From NCBI GenBank assembly GCA_021793595.1, contig JAJYSL010000143.1, positions 1 to 10,607 of the forward strand: 10,607 nucleotides of DNA, written 5' to 3'. The stretch comes from Acidobacteriota bacterium. GTDB taxonomy: Bacteria > Acidobacteriota > Terriglobia > Terriglobales > Acidobacteriaceae. The notes beneath the pieces were generated by a model. That model was not told the origin of the DNA. It saw only the letters and a program-made list of their open reading frames with translations, and made no database searches. The position numbers were made by a program, and so were the translations under genes. The stretch's first letter is position 1, and every line of letters begins with the position of its first letter. Below, one piece after another: positions 1-5,713 of this stretch.

Positions 1-791
1 ATCTGTCGTCTCAGGATGAATCGAATGCGGTGAAGTGACGCTGACCGCAGCCAGCGTCAATCCTAGATCAACGGCGGTGCTAATTGATCTCTTCCAGCTT
101 ACGGCAGATCCTTTACTGTGCGCGAACGGCATACCCCCGATCAATCCTGCAATTGTGCCAGCAAGCAACGCGTCGCCCGCTCCGGCAGTCGAAATCGCAT
201 CCATGGGAATGGCCTGGTGTCTCGATCAATGTCCGCTCTCAAAGGTATACGCCCCTTCCGGACCCGCACTTACAAGAATCTTCATCGATGGATTCATGGA
301 GGTTGCCCTTCGCTGCGATCGCGCGGTTTGCTGCCTGCCAATTCCATTGCTTCTTCGCGATCGATTGCTAGCAGATCCACATTCGCCAGTAGCTTGAGTT
401 CGCGCGCAGATTTCATCTCTTCGGATGGGAAAGACGCGACTGGATAACTTCCGCAATCAGTCGCCACGCGCAAGAACTCCTGACGTTTATCGAGTGGTAC
501 TTCCGGTAGGCAAAGAGCAATGCTGCCGCGGCCGGCCTTCTCCAATAGAACCTGACATTCGGCAATCTGTTCTGCGTCCAACCCGGAATTTGCCGAATTG
601 GAAGCAGTGATATTGCCGCCCGACTTATCGGGATAGAAAAATACCGTACTGAACGCCGTGCGACTGTCGGGCTCAATGCGCACATAGCGAGTGTTGATTC
701 CGGCATCCTTCATTTCGTGAAGTAACTTGGTGCCAGCGGTATCGGCACCGACATTGCCGACAGCAATCACTTCAAATGTTATGACATCCAT
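1..791 (-). pseudogene. PfkB-family sugar kinase, degraded, runs off the left edge
   Basis: Family members phosphorylate a sugar or sugar derivative with ATP in the cytoplasm. Seen: the start codon at 791 follows an AGGA four bases upstream and gives MDVITF, but the next residues (VIAVGNVGADTAGTKLLHEM) match the region normally about 50 residues into a PfkB protein. The N-terminal sugar-binding part with the Gly-Gly-Asn motif is therefore missing. The frame continues through AFSTVFFYPDKSGGNI and NVDLLAIDREEAMELAG to a stop at 294-296. The rest lies one frame over (MNPSMKILVSAGPEGAY), so one base has been lost near 297-345. That frame meets TGA at 226-228, where TGG for Trp would fit, then resumes with the active-site signature STAGAGDALLAG (about 159-194) and a typical end, VTSPHSIHPE. 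There are three independent lesions. The substrate cannot be told. It follows the LacI-type gene on the same strand, so sugar-responsive control is inferred. Confidence 0.82.
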
Positions 792-880
792 GTTTCCTGA
801 AATTGCCCTTGTCGTCCGAAATGGAACATCTTCTGTCGACTGGTGTATGGGATACAATAACGCTCGCAGTCGCAATGCGG

Positions 881-894
881 GTTAAATGTTTAAC
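881..894. promoter_or_regulatory. Perfect inverted repeat, candidate LacI-family operator
   Basis: GTTAAA-TG-TTTAAC has two perfect 6-base arms around a 2-base centre. Size and AT-rich arms resemble operators of LacI/GalR-family repressors, although these usually have CG at the centre. It sits between the LacI-type gene and the sugar kinase remnant, 12 bases downstream of a consensus -35 box read on the minus strand. Repression of the kinase by the neighbouring repressor is an inference. I found no second copy upstream of the aldo/keto reductase. Confidence 0.5.
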
Positions 895-912
895 TATAGA
901 ATCACGTGTCAA
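883..912 (-). promoter_or_regulatory. Candidate promoter for the sugar kinase
   Basis: On the minus strand TTGACA (912-907) is a perfect -35 hexamer. The -10 is weak: TAAACA (892-887) at 14 bases or CATTTA (888-883) at 18 bases. The inverted repeat at 881-894 covers the expected -10 region, which would suit repression. The leader to the kinase start at 791 would be roughly 85-95 bases. Confidence 0.35.
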
Positions 913-951
913 TACCAAATCACTTACCGATCGATGGAATGATCGTAACGT

Positions 952-1991
952 TCAGCAAGCCGTCTGTGAAACGTGCGCGGTGCTCTTGCGAATGATCAGG
1001 TTTGGTTCGATTTGTTTTTGCGTTATCTTGCGACTTCCTGCGCCACGGGACAATAACTGCTTTTGCATAATTTCCGCAGCCAGCAAACCTTGCTCCTCCA
1101 GGTGTTGACAAATGGTAGTGAGCGGAGGGTTATAAAATGCGGCTCCTGGAATATCGTCGAAACCCACCACGGAGCAATCGTCCGGGACACGGCGACCTGC
1201 ACTGCTCAATGCTCCGATCGCTGCAAAGGCAGTCAGGTCGTCGAACGCAATCAGCCCGCTGAAGTGCTTTCCAGTATGTATCAATTGCTGTGTAAGGTCG
1301 TAGCCCTCTTGATAACTCGAGTTGCTCCCTCGTATCTCCACAACCAGAGCCTGATCGATTGGAATGCCTTTTTTCCGCGCGTAGTCGCGAATTCCGTTCC
1401 ATCGTGGAGCACTATCTGTCATCGTTTTGGGGCCTTTGATGACGGCGATGCGACGATGGCCAAGGGAATAGAGATGCTCAATCGCCGCTCGGCTGCCTGC
1501 AGTATTATCAATCGTTACTGAAGAATAGCGTTTGCTCTCCGGCTGGCTACCGATAATAATGCCAGGAATCTTAAATCGTGTGAGCGCCGCGGATAGTTCC
1601 GTTCCTAGATGTACCGGGTTCGCGATCGCGATGATTCCTTCGACCCGACGCCCAATCAGCATTTGCAAGCATCGATGCAGGCGCCGGGGAGTGTTTTGCA
1701 GGTCCGCCAAGACAGACATGTATCCCGCTGATTCCAGGAAATTCTCGATACCCCGGATGACGAGACCGCAATATGGGTCGGTGATGTCAAATACCAGGAC
1801 ACCGATACTGTGAGTCCGCTTGCTTCGAAGTGAGCGCGCCTGGAGATCGGGAAAATAGCCAAGTTTGAGCGCAGTCTCTTGTATCAGTTTTTGTGTTACC
1901 GGGGGATTCTGCGCCCCGCTTGGTTCAGAACCATTGATACCGTAGCCGTGGATAGTCCGGTTGCCTTTGCAATATCGCGAATCGTGATCAC
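952..1991 (-). pseudogene. LacI/GalR-family transcriptional repressor, frameshifted in the HTH domain
   Basis: Family members bind an operator through an N-terminal helix-turn-helix and release it on binding a sugar. Seen: GTG at 1991 starts ITIRDIAKATGLSTATVSMV, a textbook LacI headpiece. The frame then runs into TAA just after IPR. One extra C in the C5 run (GGGGG at 1901-1905 on the plus strand) would read RRIPPVTQKLIQETALKLGY and join the remaining protein without a break. That repair gives 346 residues, normal for the family, and the corrected length is an exact number of codons. The hinge (SLRSKRTHSIGVLV) and periplasmic-binding-like core are complete, with IEHLYSLGHRRIAVIKGP and CSVVGFDDIPGAAFYNPPLT typical of LacI proteins. 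An upstream open frame starting at 2007 lacks the headpiece and is not the real start. As written, no DNA-binding protein could be made. A sequencing error is the main alternative. The likely target is the kinase gene downstream. Confidence 0.85.
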
Positions 1992-2008
1992 GCTGTCGTG
2001 CCCCCAAG

Positions 2009-2038
2009 TTGTAAACGCGCCCCGTGGATAGATATACA
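2009..2038 (+). promoter_or_regulatory. Weak candidate promoter for the reductase/dehydrogenase pair
   Basis: TTGTAA (2009-2014) and TATACA (2033-2038) are 18 bases apart, each matching four of six consensus positions. The site lies just upstream of the divergent LacI-type gene and would give a leader of about 235 bases. The 285-base divergent region holds no other clear signal on this strand. Confidence 0.2.
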
Positions 2039-2088
2039 GGCTCTTTTCTTTTCTGTCATCGAATTCCGTTGTAGTTCGCCGGCCGGCT

Positions 2089-2276
2089 TCAAAAGTAGAG
2101 TAAGGAAGGATTCATCAGAAATGTCCGAGACAGAATGTCGATCGGATACGCGGCTTCGCCCGCTAGAGTTGGGTCGGCTAGAAATTCGCCGAGCGCACGT
2201 GCAGTCTCCACCGAATCTACTAGAATGTGCAATTGCCTCGTTGCCGCAGCATAATAGGTTCGAGGTTCAATGTCGA
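2089..2276 (-). pseudogene. Possible C-terminal remnant of an unidentified gene
   Basis: The minus strand is open from inside the 5' end of the aldo/keto reductase to a TGA at 2091-2089. Its last stretch reads like real protein: HILVDSVETARALGEFLADP, then TLAGEAAYPIDILSRTFLMN. The plus-strand frames here are rich in Arg and Cys and look non-coding. I do not recognise the family. It ends about 100 bases before the LacI-type start on the same strand, so it could be the tail of an upstream gene whose body was replaced by the reductase/dehydrogenase pair. It may also be chance. Confidence 0.25.
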
Positions 2277-3299
2277 GTGACGCAGTCGCAAAAAACGATC
2301 GATCCTGCGAGAGTGCCCCGCCGCACCCTCGCCAGCGGCGCTCAGATTCCCGCTGTTGGTTTGGGCACGTTTGGCTCCGACAAGGTCAGTGCACCCGAGA
2401 TCGCTGCTGCGGTGTTCGATGCGGCGAGGATCGGATATCGCCAGTTTGACTGCGCCTCGGTCTATGGTAATGAACCACATATCGGCGAAGCACTGGAGTC
2501 CGTGTATAACGTGATTGCGCGGCGCGAGGAGTTCTGGATCACATCCAAGCTATGGAACGACAAGCATGCATCGAAGGATGTCGAGTCCTCATGTAGGCAG
2601 TCTCTGCGTGATCTGCGGCTAGAGTATCTCGATCTCTATTTAGTCCACTGGCCATTTCCTAACTATCATCCGCCCGGCTGCGATGTCGATGCACGAAGTC
2701 CGGAGGCTCGTCCGTACATTCACTCGGAATTCATGGAAACATGGAATGCGATGGAGAAGCTGGTGGATCTCGGATTAGTTCGTCACATCGGAACTTCCAA
2801 TATGACCATTCCGAAGCTAGAACTACTGCTGATGGATGCTCGCGTGCGGCCTGCATGTAATGAGATGGAGTTGCATCCGCACTTTCAGCAGCCGGAATTT
2901 CTTGACTATCTGCTAAAAGAAAAGATTCAGCCGATCGGATATTGCCCACTCGGTTCGCCTGGGCGACCTGAAAGAGATCGAACACCGTCGGATACTTCTC
3001 CACTCGACGAGGCTGTGATTCGCGCCATTGCGGAAGATCATCGCGTCCATCCCGCTGAAGTTTGTCTCAAATGGGCGGTGCAGCGAGGCGAAGTGGCGAT
3101 TCCGTTTTCCGTCAACCCGCGCAACTATACAGCGAATCTGCGCGCAGTGGTGGAAGATCCGCTGTCTCCTGAAGAAATGGAAAGTATTGCCGCTGTGGAT
3201 CGCAACTGCCGTTTGATCAAGGGCCATGTTTTTTTGTGGAAGGAAAACCAGTCATGGCACGATCTTTGGGATGAGAATGGAACCATTACGCCGGCTTAA
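2277..3299 (+). CDS. Aldo/keto reductase
   Basis: A cytoplasmic (alpha/beta)8-barrel oxidoreductase that should reduce or oxidise carbonyl groups of sugars or aldehydes with NADP(H). Numbering from GTG 2277 (340 residues), the catalytic tetrad is intact: Asp58 (in YRQFDCASVYGNE), Tyr63, Lys91 (ITSKLWNDKH) and His124 (LVHWPFP). GLVRHIGTSNMT, NEMELHPHFQQ and the late PFSVNPRNYTANL cofactor region are also typical. The start is uncertain. GTG 2277 is in frame but has only a GAGG 11 bases upstream. ATG 2270 has GAGG at good spacing but is out of frame. Removing one A from the A6 run at 2290-2295 would give MSSDAVAKTIDPARVPRRTL and 342 residues. ATG 2121, with a strong AAGGAAGGA, is in frame but adds 52 non-protein-like residues. 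The gene ends 16 bases before the dehydrogenase, so the two are probably co-transcribed. The substrate is unknown; a sugar or polyol is inferred from context. Confidence 0.92.
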   Translation: MTQSQKTIDPARVPRRTLASGAQIPAVGLGTFGSDKVSAPEIAAAVFDAARIGYRQFDCASVYGNEPHIGEALESVYNVIARREEFWITSKLWNDKHASKDVESSCRQSLRDLRLEYLDLYLVHWPFPNYHPPGCDVDARSPEARPYIHSEFMETWNAMEKLVDLGLVRHIGTSNMTIPKLELLLMDARVRPACNEMELHPHFQQPEFLDYLLKEKIQPIGYCPLGSPGRPERDRTPSDTSPLDEAVIRAIAEDHRVHPAEVCLKWAVQRGEVAIPFSVNPRNYTANLRAVVEDPLSPEEMESIAAVDRNCRLIKGHVFLWKENQSWHDLWDENGTITPA

Positions 3300-3306
3300 C
3301 CAGGAC

Positions 3307-3315
3307 AAAGGAGGA
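3307..3315 (+). promoter_or_regulatory. Strong Shine-Dalgarno between the paired oxidoreductases
   Basis: AAAGGAGGA lies just after the reductase stop. It touches ATG 3316 with almost no spacer, is 4 bases from TTG 3319 and about 16 bases from ATG 3331. All three are in frame with the dehydrogenase, so this site supports translation of that gene but does not settle its start. Confidence 0.6.
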
Positions 3316-4407
3316 ATGTTGACGAGCGACATGCACGTGAAAGCGGGAGCTGAAATGCAAGGGGCTGTGCTCCCTGGGAACAGCACCGCGGAAATTCGAT
3401 CCTATGCTGTGCCGGAGCCAGGTTGGGGCCAGGTGCTGCTGCGCATGAAGTCTTCGACCATCTGCGGATCGGACATTCGCGCCATCTATCGCGAGCATCT
3501 GGGGAAAGGGCCCGAGGGGTACCAGGGCGTGATCGCAGGCCACGAGCCTTGCGGGCAGATTGTACAGACAGGACCAGGCTGCCGGCGTTTTGCGGTTAGC
3601 GATCGCGTGATCGTCTATCACATTTCCGGATGTGGTCTGTGCAACGACTGTCGCCGCGGCTTTATGATCTCTTGTACTAGTGAAAAGTATCGCCGAGCCT
3701 ACGGTTGGCAGCGTGACGGCGGCATGGCGGATTATCTTCTTGCGGAAGAGAAGGATTTGGTGTCGCTGCCGGACGCGCTCTCCTATACGGATGGGGCGCA
3801 GGTTGCTTGTGGGTTTGGCACAGCGTACGAAGGCCTGCAGAAAATTGGCATTAGTGGAAACGATGCGGTACTCATCACAGGGCTCGGCCCGGTTGGCATG
3901 GCAACGGCGGTGCTCTGCCGCAAGCTGGGTGCGCAGCGTATCTTCGGGATCGACGTGTTGCCGGAACGTCTGCAGCTCGCGCGCCAGCTTGGGCTCTGCG
4001 ACGAGGTGATTCCATCAGGGTCGAACAATGCTGCGGAGATATTGGCGCTAACGTCGGGTCGCGGAGTCGAGCGTGCTGTCGAATGTTCCGGTCATCCAGA
4101 CGCGCGGGCGACTGCGATCCGTGCCACTCGGCGTTGGGGTCGAATCGTTTTTCTGGGCGAAGGCGCAACGGTTCAATTTCAGCCGTCCGCCGATTTGATG
4201 CATGACCAGAAGACCATTTATGGCTCCTGGGTCACATCCATCTGGAGAATGGAAGAGCTGGTTGAGCGTCTGGTGCGTTGGCATCTGTTTCCGTCGAGCC
4301 TGGTCACTCATCGCTTTCCTCTCGCTCGTGTCGGCGAGGCCTATGCCTTGATGGCCTCCGGACGCTGCGGCAAGGTGGCAGTCTGTTTCGATGAAGAGGA
4401 GAGCTAG
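3316..4407 (+). CDS. Zinc-dependent alcohol/polyol dehydrogenase (MDR superfamily)
   Basis: A cytoplasmic NAD(P)-dependent dehydrogenase of the sorbitol/threonine dehydrogenase type. From ATG 3316 it has 363 residues. The catalytic zinc ligands are Cys50 (TICGSD) and His76-Glu77 (AGHEPCG). The structural zinc site is the four cysteines 106, 109, 112 and 120 (GCGLCNDC...ISC). The Rossmann fold has GLGPVG at 189-194 followed by an acidic residue in FGIDVLPERL, which favours NAD. All expected elements are present, so it should be active. Family alignment favours a start at Met14 (ATG 3355, MQGAVLPGN), which has GGAG five bases upstream. The strong AAAGGAGGA at 3307 favours 3316, TTG 3319 or 3331. 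It follows the aldo/keto reductase closely, and the pair could interconvert a sugar, its polyol and a ketose, which is an inference. It is the only gene of the left cluster with no lesion or ambiguity except the start. Confidence 0.93.
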   Translation: MLTSDMHVKAGAEMQGAVLPGNSTAEIRSYAVPEPGWGQVLLRMKSSTICGSDIRAIYREHLGKGPEGYQGVIAGHEPCGQIVQTGPGCRRFAVSDRVIVYHISGCGLCNDCRRGFMISCTSEKYRRAYGWQRDGGMADYLLAEEKDLVSLPDALSYTDGAQVACGFGTAYEGLQKIGISGNDAVLITGLGPVGMATAVLCRKLGAQRIFGIDVLPERLQLARQLGLCDEVIPSGSNNAAEILALTSGRGVERAVECSGHPDARATAIRATRRWGRIVFLGEGATVQFQPSADLMHDQKTIYGSWVTSIWRMEELVERLVRWHLFPSSLVTHRFPLARVGEAYALMASGRCGKVAVCFDEEES

Positions 4408-4422
4408 GCCTTCAAGACGCTC

Positions 4423-4693
4423 TCGGGTTGCTTTGTGTTTGCGTGGCGCCCTGTGTGGGGGCAGTGAGCGGTTTCGATGAGAGATTTTTCTCTAGATGGA
4501 GGATGTTGACCTCTGTCGGCGAATGTCAGGCGTGTCGAGGCTGTTATATTGGCCCGGCGTAACTGTCGAGCATGTCCATCAGATGGGATCGTATCGAAAT
4601 CGAAAGCTGCTGTTTTTGCACATCCGTTCTGCCATCCAGAATTTTAATGAATGGGGATGGTTCATGGATCCGGCACGCACCCAGATCAATTGA
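4423..4693 (+). pseudogene. Glycosyltransferase family 2, degraded C-terminal remnant
   Basis: GT2 enzymes transfer a sugar from a nucleotide-sugar to a cell-surface glycan. Seen: the last 65 residues are in good order from ATG 4496 (MEDVDLCRRMSG, LLYWPGVTVEHVHQMGSYRN, LHIRSAIQNFNEWGWFMDPA) and match the conserved C-terminal part of rhamnosyltransferase-like GT2 proteins, including the Glu-Asp catalytic-base motif. Just upstream GFDERFF is readable one frame over (4470-4490), broken from MEDVDL by a one-base loss and a TAG at 4493-4495 where TAC (Tyr) would fit. Further upstream SGCFVFAWRPV (4423-4455) is in another frame. Nothing of the N-terminal GT-A fold remains, because the dehydrogenase ends at 4407. 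At least two frameshifts, a nonsense codon and a missing 5' end make this a true remnant. Its end converges on the next gene. Confidence 0.75.
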
Positions 4694-5574
4694 GCAACTC
4701 TCGTCTCTCGCGGACAGGTAGCTCGCAGCTGAAGGCGGATCTTGCGGGATGGGGCGGCTTTATTGCACCTTACCGGCAGAGTTCTCAAGAACGACGTCTG
4801 AAGCACGGCTGTATCCCGAGTGGCGGGAAGATGCGAGCAGAAGCCGATGCCGACATAAAAAGGTCCATCGAAGTGCAGATGAATCGGCGGTCCGAACTGA
4901 TGCATGGGCTCGCCTTTCAAACTGACAAAAATTGCGATCGCATCGCCATGCTTTTCGATTCCAATGCGCTTTGCCATCACTCCTTCAAGCGTTCCTCCAA
5001 AGCGAAACTGCATGTCCGCCATGTCCACGCCTCGGGTCGGGCGCTGCGCCAGATGGATCATCCCTGTTCCGTGTTCGCCGGTCATGGCTTCCTTGGAGTC
5101 GTCTTCGAGATTCTGGCGAATTACCAGCACAGCTTTGCGATCGCTATAACCCTTCGGGTCTGGGAACGTAACATCGGCGGCCAGCGAAACGTCGCCCGAC
5201 ATTTTCTTCCAGAGATAACGGAACTCGTCGCGAGAGTACCAGATGTTGTAGCCAGCCGAGGTAATGGTGTATTGCTTTGTCTTGGTGTTATAACTCGCGC
5301 TGCCCGGCACGACTGCGGAGCCTATATCCGATTGCCCTTGAAATATGCCAATGGGAGTATCGAAATTTCTGCTTGGCCGATGGAAGTTTGCGGGCGGCGG
5401 CACCTGTTCGTGGGTAGGGGAACCTGGCTGCGCCCAGTCCGGAACTGCTGGAGTCATCGCAGTAGGTGCGGGCACCTGCGCATGCAACAGTCGCGGTGCG
5501 CTCAGAAGAATCAGGCCAAGCAGCCGAAATAGAGGGCAGGATTTCCGTCCCGCGCGCACCGGATAGTTTTCCAT
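4579..5574 (-). CDS. Secreted concanavalin-like (DUF1349-type) domain protein, 3' end frameshifted
   Basis: The start at 5574 gives a basic N-terminus, a hydrophobic core (LFRLLGLILLSA) and a likely signal-peptidase site near LLHAQ, so the protein is exported. A Pro/Ala-rich linker (about 34-67) leads to a beta-sandwich domain: YTITSAGYNIWYSRDEFRYL, WKKMSGDVSLAADVTF, KAVLVIRQNLEDDSKEAMTG and FYVGIGFCSHLPATRDTAVL. This pattern is shared by concanavalin-like domains found alone or before TolB-type propellers in Acidobacteriota (recalled, not searched). Activity is unknown; carbohydrate binding is possible. After DTAVLQ the written frame is foreign and runs antisense across the glycosyltransferase remnant. 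Restoring one base near 4793-4800 gives VVLENSAGKVQ and a TAA at 4762-4760, for a natural protein of 271 residues. I report the literal frame; the real end is probably 4760. Upstream ribosome binding is poor (GGAGGG, 17 bases away). Confidence 0.75.
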   Translation of the reverse strand: MENYPVRAGRKSCPLFRLLGLILLSAPRLLHAQVPAPTAMTPAVPDWAQPGSPTHEQVPPPANFHRPSRNFDTPIGIFQGQSDIGSAVVPGSASYNTKTKQYTITSAGYNIWYSRDEFRYLWKKMSGDVSLAADVTFPDPKGYSDRKAVLVIRQNLEDDSKEAMTGEHGTGMIHLAQRPTRGVDMADMQFRFGGTLEGVMAKRIGIEKHGDAIAIFVSLKGEPMHQFGPPIHLHFDGPFYVGIGFCSHLPATRDTAVLQTSFLRTLPVRCNKAAPSRKIRLQLRATCPRETRVAQLIWVRAGSMNHPHSLKFWMAERMCKNSSFRFRYDPI

Positions 5575-5676
5575 AGCAAAGAACTGTATCGCCCTCCGCC
5601 AAGTGCTGACTCACACCTTGCGGTCGTCCATGCGCAGCGCTTAGCAATGGATCCGCTCAGCCCGCGAAATATCATC

Positions 5677-5713
5677 GGAGGGTGGCTCGTGCCACAATGG
5701 TACGTAAGCCATT
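5677..5713 (+). promoter_or_regulatory. rpsA leader with two stacked hairpins before the start codon
   Basis: GGAGGG (5677-5682) is over 30 bases from the rpsA ATG, too far to act directly. The space between is filled by two adjacent inverted repeats: GTGGC-TCGT-GCCAC (5682-5695) and AATGG-TACGTAAG-CCATT (5696-5713), the second ending at the base before ATG. No normal Shine-Dalgarno is nearer. E. coli rpsA is known for a weak Shine-Dalgarno, a folded initiation region and autoregulation by S1. A similar design here is an inference. Confidence 0.45.

Noticed and set aside
226..228. TGA read as Trp (recoding) in the kinase
   Set aside because: Intact rpsA ends with TGA and the kinase has other lesions, so a plain nonsense mutation is simpler.
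35..447. Three plus-strand open frames at the left edge
   Set aside because: They are antisense to the kinase remnant, which has recognisable motifs on the other strand.
2121..2276. In-frame upstream ATG of the reductase with a strong AAGGAAGGA
   Set aside because: It would add 52 residues rich in Arg and Cys with no resemblance to the family N-terminus; GTG 2277 or ATG 2270 fits the known start far better.
5288..5647. Minus-strand open frame overlapping the signal-peptide gene
   Set aside because: A shifted frame of the concanavalin-like gene; Ser/Arg-rich with no domain or start signal.
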